Shown one piece after another: positions 28,702 to 40,873 of a stretch of DNA of 64,000 bases. Numbering within the stretch: position 1 is the first letter of the stretch; the number at the start of each line of letters is the position of its first letter. The notes below the pieces were generated by a model. The model did no database searches, was not told the DNA's origin, and worked only from the letters and a program-made list of their open reading frames with translations. This DNA is from Pseudomonadota bacterium (GTDB lineage: Bacteria > Pseudomonadota > Gammaproteobacteria > Burkholderiales > Thiobacillaceae), in assembly GCA_029558905.1 (NCBI GenBank), contig JAKQCX010000011.1, forward strand, positions 100,570 to 164,569. Reading direction: 5' to 3'. A program made the position numbers and the translations under genes.

Positions 28702-29316
28702 GTGTCGGGTCAGTTTTTCATCGTCTCCGCCCCTTCCGGGACCGGAAAGTCCAGCCTGGTGCAGGCCTGGCTGCAGCAGGACAGCAGGATCGGGCTGTCC
28801 ATCTCCCACACCACCCGCCCACCACGGGCCGGCGAGGTGGACGGTGTGCACTACCACTTCGTGGATCGGGAGACCTTCATGGCCATGCTGGGCCGGGGCG
28901 AGTTCCTGGAGAGTGCCGAAATCTACGGCAATTATTACGGCACCTCCCAGCCCTGGATCGATGCCCGCATGGCCGCGGGCCAGGACGTCCTGCTGGAGAT
29001 CGACTGGCAGGGCGCGGCCCAGGTACGCCGGCTCATGCCGCAGGCGGAGAGCATCTTCATCCTGCCTCCCTCCATCGCCGAACTGCGCCGCCGCCTGGAA
29101 GGCCGGGGTACGGACAGCGCCGAGGTGATCGAGCGGCGCATGGCCATGGCCCGGGAAGAGATCTCCCACGCCCTGGAGGCGGACTATCTGGTGGTGAACG
29201 ACGTGTTCGAAACGGCCCTGGCGGATCTCATGGCCATCGCCCGGGCCCGGCGCCTGCGCATGGACGTGCAGGGTTCGGCACAGGTCGACCGGATGACCTG
29301 GCTGCTGAACGACTGA
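28702..29316 (+). CDS. gmk: Guanylate kinase
   Basis: Gmk phosphorylates GMP to GDP. The 204-residue product has the P-loop [10 protein letters not shown], then [21 protein letters not shown], the GMP-binding region, and [14 protein letters not shown]. The start is GTG at 28702 with GGAGG upstream. Length matches E. coli Gmk (207). It follows yicC closely and is probably cotranscribed with it. Confidence 0.96.
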   Translation: MSGQFFIVSAPSGTGKSSLVQAWLQQDSRIGLSISHTTRPPRAGEVDGVHYHFVDRETFMAMLGRGEFLESAEIYGNYYGTSQPWIDARMAAGQDVLLEIDWQGAAQVRRLMPQAESIFILPPSIAELRRRLEGRGTDSAEVIERRMAMAREEISHALEADYLVVNDVFETALADLMAIARARRLRMDVQGSAQVDRMTWLLND

Positions 29317-29355
29317 AGAAGGCTGTCCCAGCCCGGGATCGGCGCCGCCGCAGTC

Positions 29356-29682
29356 TCAGCCGAAATGGCAGACGTAGTGATACGGCTCCCCGCTGACCTC
29401 GATATCGAAGCTGGAGTTGCCCGGGACGTGGAAGGACTCGCCGGCCCGGCTGAGCCGCCACTCGCCCCCCTTCAGGCGGTAGCGGCAGGCCCCGGCCACG
29501 CATTCCATGACCTCCGGCGCCGACGTGTTGAAGCTCAGGCTGGCCGGCAGGATGACGCCGACGGACTTTGTCGTGCCGTCGGCGAACCGCACGGTGTGGG
29601 AGACACACTTGCCATCGAAGTAGACGTTGGCCTGCTTGACCACGCTGACATTGTCGAAGCGGGGGTCACCGGTGTGGGGCAT
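29356..29682 (-). CDS. ppnP: Pyrimidine/purine nucleoside phosphorylase PpnP (DUF1255)
   Basis: The 108-residue product has the small cupin fold of Ppn[18 protein letters not shown], then [13 protein letters not shown] and [11 protein letters not shown] near the end. E. coli PpnP (94 residues) phosphorolyses several nucleosides. This copy has about ten extra residues at the N-terminus (MPHTGDPRF). It starts two bases downstream of argG and is likely cotranscribed with it, though no functional link is obvious. Confidence 0.9.
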   Translation of the reverse strand: MPHTGDPRFDNVSVVKQANVYFDGKCVSHTVRFADGTTKSVGVILPASLSFNTSAPEVMECVAGACRYRLKGGEWRLSRAGESFHVPGNSSFDIEVSGEPYHYVCHFG

Positions 29683-29684
29683 GC

Positions 29685-30923
<1,239 letters not shown>

Positions 30924-31330
30924 GTTTCTGGTAGGTGGAATTCAGTGTATGGAGCCCGTTGAGACGCGGCTGCCCGGGTTGGCCCGTGAATCGCGCCACT
31001 CCGGAAGATTCCTCGCTGCGTTCGGAACGACGAGTCCAGCCGTTCGGAATGACTGGCCCCCGACGCCAGTAATGACAGGCCCGGCCGTCCGAACCGATGA
31101 ACTTCGATACCCGGAATGACGATGGGTCTGCTTGCCCAGGTGAAGGGTGGAAACCCTGCATGCCATTCCGTCCAACATAAGGCATGCCCGCCGTTTCGGC
31201 CGATGAGCCATGTGCCTGCTTTCAACCATCCTGCAAGCCGCGCGCGTCATTTCGGCCGCGGTACCTGGTCTGCCGCATGCGGGTTCCCCGCCGCGTTCCA
31301 GGGGTGGGCTTGGCGGCATCCGACGCCTTC
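30924..31330. repeat. Intergenic region of 407 bases with dispersed repeat copies
   Basis: No gene is supported. GATTCCTCGCTGCGTTCGGAA at 31007-31027 and CCGTTCGGAATGAC at 31040-31053 are the reverse-strand form of the repeat seen at 23024 and 52890, followed by further GGAATGACGA-type fragments. The region lies upstream of argG (minus) and downstream of the DUF2283 gene, so the argG promoter should be here, but no clear boxes were recognised. Confidence 0.6.
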
Positions 31331-31558
31331 CTAGTGGGCCTGGCCGTCCACGGCCACCACTTCACCTGGGAAATTGCCCACCCGCAGGGCCTGAAGATCG
31401 GTCTGCCTGGAGGCCCGTTCGATCTCGATGCCCACCAGGCGACCGTCCGCGCTCATGTTCAGCACCAAACCAGTATGTGCCTCCCAGGCGTGGTCCGCAT
31501 TTTCCGGCGAGAGTTCGATGTAGAGGGTGTCCTCGTCCTTGAAATAGGCAATGTTCAT
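31331..31558 (-). CDS. DUF2283 family protein
   Basis: The 75-residue product matches DUF2283: YFKDEDTLYIELSPENA, then HTGLVLNMSADGRLVGIEIE, in which the D-x-x-G-x-[LV]-[VI]-GIEI pattern is the family hallmark. Function is unknown, though members often sit next to toxin-antitoxin or metabolic genes. Here it starts one base after the argF stop, so it is probably translated from the arg transcript. Confidence 0.82.
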   Translation of the reverse strand: MNIAYFKDEDTLYIELSPENADHAWEAHTGLVLNMSADGRLVGIEIERASRQTDLQALRVGNFPGEVVAVDGQAH

Positions 31559-31559
31559 G

Positions 31560-32486
31560 TCAATCCTCGATGCGTCCCAACAACAGATATTCCATCAGCG
31601 CCTTCTGGGTATGCAGCCTGTTCTCGGCCTCATCCCAGACCACGCTGCGAGGGCCATCGATGACCTCGGGGGCCACCTCCTCGCCCCGATGGGCCGGCAG
31701 GCAATGCATGAACAGGGCATCCCGGGCCGCCATCGCCATCATGTCTGTATCCACCTGCCAATCGACGAAGGCCTGCTTGCGAACCTCGTTCTCGGCCTCG
31801 AAGCCCATGCTGGTCCATACGTCCGTGGTCACCAGATCCACGCCTTGGCAGGCCTGCATGGGGTCGGCAAAGACCTGGAAGTGGTCGGTACCATCCAAGC
31901 CGGCCTGCTCCGGTTCCACCGCGTAGCCCGGGGGTGTGGAGACGTGCACCTTGAAACCCAGAATCTCTGCGGCCTGCAGCCAGGTGTAACACATATTGTT
32001 GGCATCACCGATCCAGGCCACGGTCCTGCCGCGGATTTCCCCCCGATGCTCGATATACGTGAAGATGTCTGCCAGGATCTGACAGGGATGAAATTCGTTG
32101 GTCAGGCCGTTGATCACCGGCACCCGGGAGTGCCTGGCGAAGCGTTCGATGATGGCCTGTTCGAAGGTGCGGATCATGACGATGTCCACCATGCGGGAGA
32201 TGACCTGGGCAGCGTCCTCCACGGGCTCGCCCCGCCCCAGCTGGGTATCCCGCGTGTTCAGATAGATGGCCACGCCCCCCAGCTGGTGCATGCCCGCTTC
32301 GAACGACAGGCGGGTGCGGGTGGAGCTCTTCTCGAAGATCATGGCCAGGGTACGGTCCGCCAGGGGATGATGGGGCTGATAGCGCTTGAACCGCTCCTTG
32401 ATCACCCGGGAACGCCGGAACAGGTATTCCAGCTCCTCCCGATCCAGATCCCTGAACTGGAGAAAGTGTCTGATCCCCAGCGTCAT
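31560..32486 (-). CDS. argF: Ornithine carbamoyltransferase
   Basis: ArgF makes citrulline from ornithine and carbamoyl phosphate. The 308-residue product has the carbamoyl-phosphate loop KSSTRTRLSFE, the FHPCQILADIFT motif (here EFHPCQ), and the ornithine/carbamoyl loop MHCLPAHRGEE near the C-terminus. It starts four bases after the argD stop, so argD-argF-DUF2283 form a unit. Confidence 0.96.
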   Translation of the reverse strand: MTLGIRHFLQFRDLDREELEYLFRRSRVIKERFKRYQPHHPLADRTLAMIFEKSSTRTRLSFEAGMHQLGGVAIYLNTRDTQLGRGEPVEDAAQVISRMVDIVMIRTFEQAIIERFARHSRVPVINGLTNEFHPCQILADIFTYIEHRGEIRGRTVAWIGDANNMCYTWLQAAEILGFKVHVSTPPGYAVEPEQAGLDGTDHFQVFADPMQACQGVDLVTTDVWTSMGFEAENEVRKQAFVDWQVDTDMMAMAARDALFMHCLPAHRGEEVAPEVIDGPRSVVWDEAENRLHTQKALMEYLLLGRIED

Positions 32487-32490
32487 GCAC

Positions 32491-33660
32491 CTACCCCAGG
32501 AAATCCATGATCAGGTCGGCCAGCTCCCGTGTCAGCAGGTCCGCGTCGGCCCGGGTCATGACCAGGGGGGGCAGCAGGCGCACCACATCGTCGTTGGTGA
32601 CGTTGATCAGCAGTTTGCGCGCCAGGGCCCTCGCCACCAGATCCCCGCAGGCCCGGTCCAGCTCGATACCGATCATCAGGCCCTGACCACGTATCTGGCG
32701 CACGCCGCTCACGCCACGCAGACGCCGCGCCAGATCGGTACGGATGGCCTCGCCCAGCTGGGCGGCGTTGCGCAACAGGCCCTCTTCCTCCATCACCGCC
32801 AGGGTGGTCAGGGCCGCCGTGCAGGCCAGGGGACCCCCACCAAAAGTGGAGCCGTGCTTGCCGGGCGTGAAGGTTTCGGCCGCCACGCCCCGCGCCAGAC
32901 ACGCGCCGATGGGCACACCGGAGCCCAGCCCCTTGGCCAGGGTCATCACGTCAGGCACGATATCGGTGTGCTGAAAGGCAAACCAGGTACCGGTGCGGCC
33001 GATGCCGGTCTGCACCTCGTCCAGCATGAGCAGCCATCGATTGGCGTCGCACAGGGTCCGCAGCCGCCTCAGGTAATCCGCCTCGGGGATGTTCACTCCG
33101 CCCTCCCCCTGGAAGGGCTCCACCAGCAGGGCCACGATATTGGCCTGTTCCGACAGCCTGGCCACCGCCTCGGCATCGCCGAAGGGAACGCGCACGAAGC
33201 CCGTGACCAGAGGCTCGAACCCGGCCTGCACCTTGCGGTTGCCGGTGGCGGACAGGGTGGCCAGGGTACGGCCGTGAAAGCTCTTTTCCATGACCACGAT
33301 GGCGGGGTTTTCGACGCCCCGGTGATGTCCGTGCAGACGGGCAAGCTTGATGGCCGCCTCGTTGGCTTCGGCGCCGGAATTGCAGAAGAACACCCGCTCC
33401 AGACCGGAAAGCGCACACAGACGCTCCGCCAGCCGCTCCTGTTCCAGGATGCGATAGATGTTGGAGGTGTGGATCAAACGACCGGCCTGCTCGCACAAGG
33501 CCTTGGCGAGCTTGGGGTGGCCGTGGCCCAGGCCGTTCACGGCCACGCCGGCCAGGGCATCCAGGTACCTGTCGCCATTCTCGGCATACAGCCAGGCCCC
33601 CTCGCCTTTCACGAAGGCCACGGGTTGGCGGGCATAGGTCTGCATCAGGGTGTCGGGCAT
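32491..33660 (-). CDS. argD: Acetylornithine aminotransferase
   Basis: ArgD is a PLP enzyme that makes N-acetylornithine. The 389-residue product shows FFCNSGAEANEAAIKLAR, the phosphate-binding region, then LDEVQTGIGRTGTWFA with the PLP-ring Asp, TLAKGLGSGVPIGAC with the PLP lysine and GSTFGGGPLACTAAL. Length is normal for the class-III aminotransferase family. It is the first gene of argD-argF-DUF2283 and lies downstream of two hairpin-forming palindromes. Confidence 0.95.
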   Translation of the reverse strand: MPDTLMQTYARQPVAFVKGEGAWLYAENGDRYLDALAGVAVNGLGHGHPKLAKALCEQAGRLIHTSNIYRILEQERLAERLCALSGLERVFFCNSGAEANEAAIKLARLHGHHRGVENPAIVVMEKSFHGRTLATLSATGNRKVQAGFEPLVTGFVRVPFGDAEAVARLSEQANIVALLVEPFQGEGGVNIPEADYLRRLRTLCDANRWLLMLDEVQTGIGRTGTWFAFQHTDIVPDVMTLAKGLGSGVPIGACLARGVAAETFTPGKHGSTFGGGPLACTAALTTLAVMEEEGLLRNAAQLGEAIRTDLARRLRGVSGVRQIRGQGLMIGIELDRACGDLVARALARKLLINVTNDDVVRLLPPLVMTRADADLLTRELADLIMDFLG

Positions 33661-33688
33661 CGTGGTTCCTGCCGCACAAGAAAGACAT

Positions 33689-33747
33689 ACGGCGGCCTAG
33701 GCCGCCGTGCGGAAAATGGTGACGATACCATCATTCAGCAATGATGG
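33689..33747. other. Two adjacent perfect palindromes between tex and argD
   Basis: ACGGCGGCCTAGGCCGCCGT at 33689-33708 is a perfect 20-base palindrome, and CCATCATT-CAGC-AATGATGG at 33728-33747 is a perfect 8-base stem with a 4-base loop. Read on the minus strand they follow the tex stop and precede argD. The first is followed by a T-rich stretch (ATGTCTTTCTTG) and may act as a weak terminator of tex. The second could be a protein site but does not match the ArgR box. Confidence 0.5.
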
Positions 33748-33812
33748 GGGCCGTGCACGACCCCCGGCCAGGCACCGAACCATGAAGGTGGCCGCCTCAG
33801 GGCCTGCCGCGC

Positions 33813-36119
<2,307 letters not shown>

Positions 36120-36443
36120 GAAAGCGGGGAATGGCGGAGAAAATGCACACAAGCATGGTGCAAGAGCGTCGCCACGGCAAGGCTCGACACCGGCCTACCG
36201 CAAGGGCTTCACGCCGCCCGCACATGCTCGGACTTCGATCCACAGACAGCCGCACTGCCTGAACGGGCGCCACCTCGATCCCTCCATGCGCATGGCCTGG
36301 CAAGTCCAGACGGCCGATCGCGGGCAAATGACATTTATCAATGGAAATAAGAACCGTTATCGTTAATGTTCCCATGGCCAGCCTGGTGTTCGTGCCACGT
36401 CACGGCCAGCCGGATCCTTCCCAATCTCTTGTCGGAGCCGAGC
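36120..36443. other. Region upstream of the ABC-NnrS operon with an AT-rich patch
   Basis: No gene is supported in these 324 bases. At 36326-36370 there is a marked AT-rich patch in which AATAAGAACCGTTATCGTTA stands out. Its AGAACC-N-TT-N-TC core recurs in the Fur-like sequence at 45605, so it may be a promoter-operator for the following operon. No FNR- or NnrR-type TTGAT-N4-ATCAA palindrome was found. Confidence 0.4.
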
Positions 36444-37004
36444 ATGCCGCCCGAAAACCCATCCCCCCTTCACCCTGGCGCGGTCGGGTGCCACAGCGGT
36501 CCCAGACACGCCGGTACAGGGCTGACCATCAAGCTCGCCGAGAGTCTGGACCGGATGTTGACGCACGGGCGGGCGGGCGGTGCCAGCTTCCTCCCGGGTG
36601 CATACACCCTGGATGCCGGCCCTGCCAGACCGCGGGACGGCAATGCGCGGCACGACCCGTCCCCATGCCGGATGCCCGCCCCGGAACCGCGCGTGTCATT
36701 GAGGCCGGCGCCGAAGAAGGGTCCGGGCTGGCGCGCCCGGATACGCAGCCTGACGAGGCAGGAGCGGGTCTCGGTGCCAATCTTCCATGCCACGGCAAAT
36801 GCCACACCCGGCCTTGCCCGTGTGGCCACGTGCCCGACTCGGGATTTTGGCGAGGCCGGGTCTCTGCTGGCCCCGGGCCCGGTTGTCCCGCTCACCATCC
36901 GCCTGGACAAGGGCTACCATGGGCAGCAGCCCGAAGGCGTTTCCGGTCGAGAGATCCAGACCGCGGGGCGAAGCTTCGGCCCGACCTTGAAAGGATGTCT
37001 CTGA
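36444..37004 (+). CDS. Possible small gene at the head of the ABC-NnrS operon, unknown
   Basis: A 186-residue frame from the ATG at 36444 (GGAG eight bases upstream) ends in TGA whose last base is the first of the next gene's ATG (TGATG), the classic arrangement for coupled genes. The frame shows a high proportion of G or C in third positions. The protein is rich in Gly, Pro, Arg and Ala and has a few ordered-looking stretches (LTIKLAESLDRMLTHGRAGG and VVPLTIRLDKGYHGQQPEG). It has no signal peptide or membrane segment and no family was recognised. A competing frame from 36341 also stays open into the next gene, so chance openness in GC-rich DNA is a real alternative. Confidence 0.35.
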   Translation: MPPENPSPLHPGAVGCHSGPRHAGTGLTIKLAESLDRMLTHGRAGGASFLPGAYTLDAGPARPRDGNARHDPSPCRMPAPEPRVSLRPAPKKGPGWRARIRSLTRQERVSVPIFHATANATPGLARVATCPTRDFGEAGSLLAPGPVVPLTIRLDKGYHGQQPEGVSGREIQTAGRSFGPTLKGCL

Positions 37005-38005
37005 TGCGCTTCGCACTGGTTCTGCTCACATTGCTCCTGGCTGGCACCGCGCACGCCGCCAAGCTGCCCAGGCTGATACTGGCCGGCCCCTATGCCTCCG
37101 TATCCAATCCCCTCATTCACATGGTGGAAAGTGGCGCCCTGCGGGACGTGGCCGACAAGGTGGAATTCGTGCCCTGGAAGGATCCGGACCAGTTGCGCGT
37201 GCTGGCCCTGGAGGGCCGGGCCGACTTCGTCGCCATGCCGACCAACGTGGCCGCCAACCTCTACAACCGGGGCGTGAAACTGAATCTGCTCAACGTCTCC
37301 ACCTGGGGCGTGCTGTGGATGATCTCCCGCGACCCGAAGTTGAAGACCCTGGCGGACTTCAAAGGCAAGGAGATCGCCATGCCCTTCCGCGCCGACATGC
37401 CGGACATCGTCTTCGGACTGCTGGCCCAGGCCCAGGGCATCGACCCACGCCGTGACTTCCGCCTGCGCTACGTGGCCAGCCCCCTGGATGCCATGCAGCT
37501 CCTGGTCATGCGCCGGGTGGACCATGCCCTGCTGGCGGAACCAGCGGTGTCCATGGCCCTGCGCAAGACACGGTCCTTCCCTGTCAGCCTCATCGCGCCC
37601 GAGCTGTATCGCAGCGTGGACCTGCAAAAGGAATGGGGCCGGGTGTTCAGGACGGAGGCGCGCATGCCCCAGGCGGGGATCGTCGTGCTGGGCAAGGCGC
37701 GCACCGATGCAAGACTGATCGAACGCTTCCAGGCCGAATATGCCGCCTCGTTGCGCTGGTGCCAGGCCAACGCCGTGGCCTGTGGCCGGATGGTGGCCAA
37801 ATACGTCGATCTGCTCACACCGGAGGCCGTGGCCGACTCCATGGCGGCCAGCCAGATGCGCGTCGTACCCGCGCGTCAGGCTCGCCCGGAGCTGGAGGCC
37901 TTCTTTCGGCGCCTGCACGCGCAACAACCCGCCCTGCTGGGCGGCAGGCTGCCGGATGCCGGATTCTATTACGCCCCTCCCACCGGTGGCGGAACCCGCC
38001 CATGA
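37004..38005 (+). CDS. ABC transporter substrate-binding protein (NMT1/SsuA-like)
   Basis: The 333-residue product begins with a signal peptide (MRFALVLLTLLLAGTAHA) and has the two-lobe fold of NMT1/THI5/SsuA-type binding proteins: ILAGPYASVSNPLIHMVESG, RADFVAMPTNVAANLYN, WMISRDPKLKTLADFKGKE and LVMRRVDHALLAEPAVSMAL. This type binds small organic molecules such as thiamine precursors, taurine or nitrate. The ATG at 37004 has AAAGG upstream; the ATG at 36995 is an alternative. The stop overlaps the permease start by four bases. Its cotranscription with an NnrS gene hints at nitrogen oxide or metal-stress physiology. Confidence 0.85.
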   Translation: MRFALVLLTLLLAGTAHAAKLPRLILAGPYASVSNPLIHMVESGALRDVADKVEFVPWKDPDQLRVLALEGRADFVAMPTNVAANLYNRGVKLNLLNVSTWGVLWMISRDPKLKTLADFKGKEIAMPFRADMPDIVFGLLAQAQGIDPRRDFRLRYVASPLDAMQLLVMRRVDHALLAEPAVSMALRKTRSFPVSLIAPELYRSVDLQKEWGRVFRTEARMPQAGIVVLGKARTDARLIERFQAEYAASLRWCQANAVACGRMVAKYVDLLTPEAVADSMAASQMRVVPARQARPELEAFFRRLHAQQPALLGGRLPDAGFYYAPPTGGGTRP

Positions 38006-38790
38006 GCCTGTTGCGTGCCTGGTTCGTCGGCATTCCCGCCTACCTGTGGAGCGGCTGGGGCGCCATGGCCAGCCTGTGCATGTTCCTGGCCCTGTGGGAC
38101 TGGGGTGCGCAGGTCTATGGCGACCTGGTGCTGCCCAGCCCGGTCGCCACCTTGCACACCCTGCTGGGTCTGCTGGCCGGGGTGGAAGCCTGGACGGAGC
38201 TGGCCATCACTGCCAGGCGCGCCCTGCTGGGCTTCGCCCTCTCCCTGGGCGTGGGCAGCGCCCTGGGCCTGCTGGCGGGCCTGTCCATGACTGCGTCCAT
38301 GATGTCGCGCCCCATCGTCACGGTACTGGTGGGCATGCCCCCCATCGCTTGGCTGGTGCTGGCCATGCTGTGGTTCGGCGCGGCGGATGCCACCCCCATA
38401 TTCACGGTGTTCATCGCCTGCTTCCCCATCGTCTTCGTGGGTGCCCTGCAGGGCACGCGCACCCTGGACGATCAGCTGAAGGACGTGACACGGGTGTACC
38501 GCCTGCCGGCGCGCATGACCCTGACCGATGTGTATCTGCCACACGTGGTGTCCTATCTGTTTCCGGCCTGGATCGCCGCCCTGGGCATGTCCTGGAAGAT
38601 CGTGGTGATGGCCGAACTGCTGTCCACTGCCGATGGTGTGGGGGCCGCCCTGGCGGTATCGCGTTCGCACCTGGATACCGCCGCCTCCATGGCCTGGATC
38701 GCCGCCGTGGTGATCCTGCTGCTGGCGGTGGAATACCTCGTGCTGGAACCCATCAAGCGCGAGGTGGAAGGCTGGAGAGCGCTGGCATGA
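38002..38790 (+). CDS. ABC transporter permease (SsuC/TauC-like)
   Basis: The 262-residue inner-membrane protein has about six hydrophobic segments and the BPD_transp_1 pattern. The coupling-loop region reads VTRVYRLPARMTLTDVYLPH, and IVTVLVGMPPIAWLVLAML and AALGMSWKIVVMAELL are typical of the SsuC/TauC group. Four-base overlaps join it to both the binding-protein and the ATPase genes. It is the channel of this importer; the substrate is unknown. Confidence 0.9.
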   Translation: MSLLRAWFVGIPAYLWSGWGAMASLCMFLALWDWGAQVYGDLVLPSPVATLHTLLGLLAGVEAWTELAITARRALLGFALSLGVGSALGLLAGLSMTASMMSRPIVTVLVGMPPIAWLVLAMLWFGAADATPIFTVFIACFPIVFVGALQGTRTLDDQLKDVTRVYRLPARMTLTDVYLPHVVSYLFPAWIAALGMSWKIVVMAELLSTADGVGAALAVSRSHLDTAASMAWIAAVVILLLAVEYLVLEPIKREVEGWRALA

Positions 38791-39647
38791 CGCTGCACGT
38801 GACTGGCCTGGGTCATCGCTATGCCCTGGTGGACGTGCTCGCGGGTATCGATCTGCACCTGGCCGCGGGCGAATCGGTGGCCCTGGTGGGGCCGTCCGGC
38901 TGCGGCAAGACCACCCTGCTGCAGCTCATCGCCGGCCTGGGCCACCCCAGCGCGGGACGCATCGACAATTCCTATGTCCGCCCTGCCTACGTCTTCCAGC
39001 AGCCGCGTCTGTTGCCCTGGAAAACGGCCCTGGACAACATTGCACTGGGCCTCAAGGCGGCCGGCATGCCCCGTCCGCGACGGAACGAACGGGCCCGGGC
39101 CCTGGGCGCGCGCCTGGGCCTGGCAGACGCGGATCTGGGCAAGTTCCCACACCAGCTCTCCGGGGGCATGCAAAGCCGTGTGGCCCTGGCCCGGGCCTTT
39201 GTGCTGGAGCCGGACCTGCTGCTGCTGGACGAGCCCTTCTCCGCCCTGGATGTGGGTCTGAAGGCCGAGCTCTATGACCTGTTGCTGGCGGAGATGCAAG
39301 CCCGCGGCACCAGCCTGCTGATGATCACGCATGACCTGATGGAGGCGGTGCGCCTGGCCGACCGCCTCCTCATGATGGCCCCGGACCCCGGCCGCATCGT
39401 GGCCGAATTCCGCTTGCGGCAGGACCGCGGCAGCCGCGACGAAGCCTGGATATACCGCACCACCGCGGAGTTCATGCAGACCCGGGCAGTGCGGGTGGGC
39501 TTCGGTCTGCCCCCGTTCCCGGGCTTGCCGCTGAAGGGGAACGCGGACGAGCCGGGTGCGCCTGGCCAGGACAGCGGGACAGGCCGCGCATCCATTTCCG
39601 ACCATGCCCCCACCCCGGAAAGGGCACACGCATGCGGCAGACACTGA
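38787..39647 (+). CDS. ABC transporter ATP-binding protein (SsuB/TauB-like)
   Basis: The 286-residue ATPase has Walker A GPSGCGKTTLLQLIAG, Q-loop VFQQPRLLPWKTALDN, signature LSGGMQSRVALARA, Walker B LLLLDEPFSALD and H-loop MITHDLMEAVRLAD. The C-terminal 60 residues form a Pro/Gly-rich tail that is not part of the core. The start overlaps the permease stop by four bases, and its last 16 bases overlap the start of the nnrS gene, so the operon is tightly packed. Confidence 0.9.
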   Translation: MTLHVTGLGHRYALVDVLAGIDLHLAAGESVALVGPSGCGKTTLLQLIAGLGHPSAGRIDNSYVRPAYVFQQPRLLPWKTALDNIALGLKAAGMPRPRRNERARALGARLGLADADLGKFPHQLSGGMQSRVALARAFVLEPDLLLLDEPFSALDVGLKAELYDLLLAEMQARGTSLLMITHDLMEAVRLADRLLMMAPDPGRIVAEFRLRQDRGSRDEAWIYRTTAEFMQTRAVRVGFGLPPFPGLPLKGNADEPGAPGQDSGTGRASISDHAPTPERAHACGRH

Positions 39648-40873
39648 GCACCCCGCGCGTCGCCCGGCTTGCCGCCCATCCCCTCTTCCTGTGCGGCTTT
39701 CGCCCCTTCTACCTGGCCACGGCCGCCTATGGTGTGCTGCTGCTCGCACTCTGGTCCGCCATGCTGGCCGGTGCACTGCCTGCGCCGGCCGTGCCGGGCG
39801 GGGCGGTGGCCTGGCACGTACATGAACTGCTGTACGGCTTTGCGATGGCCTCGGTGGCGGGCTTTCTGCTCACGGCCGTGCCGGAATTCACCGGCTGTGC
39901 CAGCGTCGGGCGCCTTGGTCTGCTGTATCTGAGCCTGCTCTGGCTGGCCGGGCGCGTTGCCTACTGGCTGGCTGGAAGCCTGGGAATATGGCCGGCGGCA
40001 CTGCTCAACCTGGCCTTCGTGGCCTGGCTGGCGGCCTTGCTGGCCCCACCTGTCTGGCGAGACCCGGGCCGGCCCCACCTGTCCTTCCTGTATGCCCTGG
40101 CGGCTCTGGCCGCCGCCCAGGCCGGCGTGTTTTTCGGCACCGACCCCATGGCCTGGCTGTACGCGGCTACCGGCGTGATGATGATCCTCATGATCGTCGC
40201 CATGAGCCGCATCTCCATGCGTCTAATCAACGGCATGCTGGAAGAGGACGGCGTGGTGGATGTGAATTATCTGGCCCGGCCGCCACGCCGCAACCTGGCG
40301 GTATTCAGCATCGGCCTGTTCACCATGACCGAATTTCTCCTACCCGGCAACAGCGTTGCGGGCTGGCTGGCCCTGGCAGCTTCGGCAGCCCTGCTCAACC
40401 TGCTCAATGACTGGCACATCGGCCGCGCCCTGTTCAACCGCTGGATCTTCATGCTGTATGCGGTTTACTGGCTCATGGCCTTGGGCTACGGCCTCATCGG
40501 CCTCTCCCTACTGGCTGACTGGGCCCTGCTGTCCGCAGGCCGTCACCTGCTGCTGGCCGGTGCCATGAGTCTGGCCATCTTCGCCGTCATGGTGGTGGCG
40601 GGGCGCATCCATGCCGGCTATTGGCTGGACCGCCGCCCCTGGGTACCCGTGGCGGTGGGGCTCATCGTCACCGCAGCCCTGGCGCGGGTCTCGGCGTCGC
40701 TGCTGCCGGGCAGTCTGCTCATGGCCCTCTCCGCGGGGCTGTGGATCATGGCCTTTGCCCTATTCCTGTGGCACCTATGGCAACCCCTGACCCATCCTCG
40801 TCCGGATGACGCGGACGGCTGCGCGGAGCCGGTGCGCACTCAGGAGACACCTGCCAATGAGTTCGCCTGCTGA
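39632..40873 (+). CDS. nnrS: NnrS family membrane protein
   Basis: The 413-residue product has about twelve hydrophobic segments and the NnrS pattern: FLCGFRPFYLATAAYG near the N-terminus, WHVHELLYGFAMASVAGFLLTAVPEFTG (a His-rich helix-loop), and MSRISMRLINGML, then a C-terminal tail. NnrS proteins contain heme and copper and help cells cope with nitric oxide and loss of [Fe-S] clusters. The overlap with the ATPase gene puts it in the same operon as the importer. Confidence 0.9.
   Translation: MRQTLSTPRVARLAAHPLFLCGFRPFYLATAAYGVLLLALWSAMLAGALPAPAVPGGAVAWHVHELLYGFAMASVAGFLLTAVPEFTGCASVGRLGLLYLSLLWLAGRVAYWLAGSLGIWPAALLNLAFVAWLAALLAPPVWRDPGRPHLSFLYALAALAAAQAGVFFGTDPMAWLYAATGVMMILMIVAMSRISMRLINGMLEEDGVVDVNYLARPPRRNLAVFSIGLFTMTEFLLPGNSVAGWLALAASAALLNLLNDWHIGRALFNRWIFMLYAVYWLMALGYGLIGLSLLADWALLSAGRHLLLAGAMSLAIFAVMVVAGRIHAGYWLDRRPWVPVAVGLIVTAALARVSASLLPGSLLMALSAGLWIMAFALFLWHLWQPLTHPRPDDADGCAEPVRTQETPANEFAC

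Noticed and set aside
30942-31319. Several short frames in the region between argG and the DUF2283 gene
   Set aside because: They translate repeat sequence and lack start signals and composition of real genes.
33728-33747. ArgR box before argD
   Set aside because: The palindrome does not contain the TGAAT/ATTCA halves of an ARG box.
36341-38005. A 554-residue reading fusing an N-terminal region to the ABC binding protein
   Set aside because: The binding protein has its own signal peptide and ribosome-binding site at 37004, and the upstream part of this frame is not protein-like.
37740-38786. A long N-terminal extension of the ABC ATPase frame
   Set aside because: The frame is only open by chance inside the permease gene; the ATPase domain starts at 38787 with a coupled ATG.
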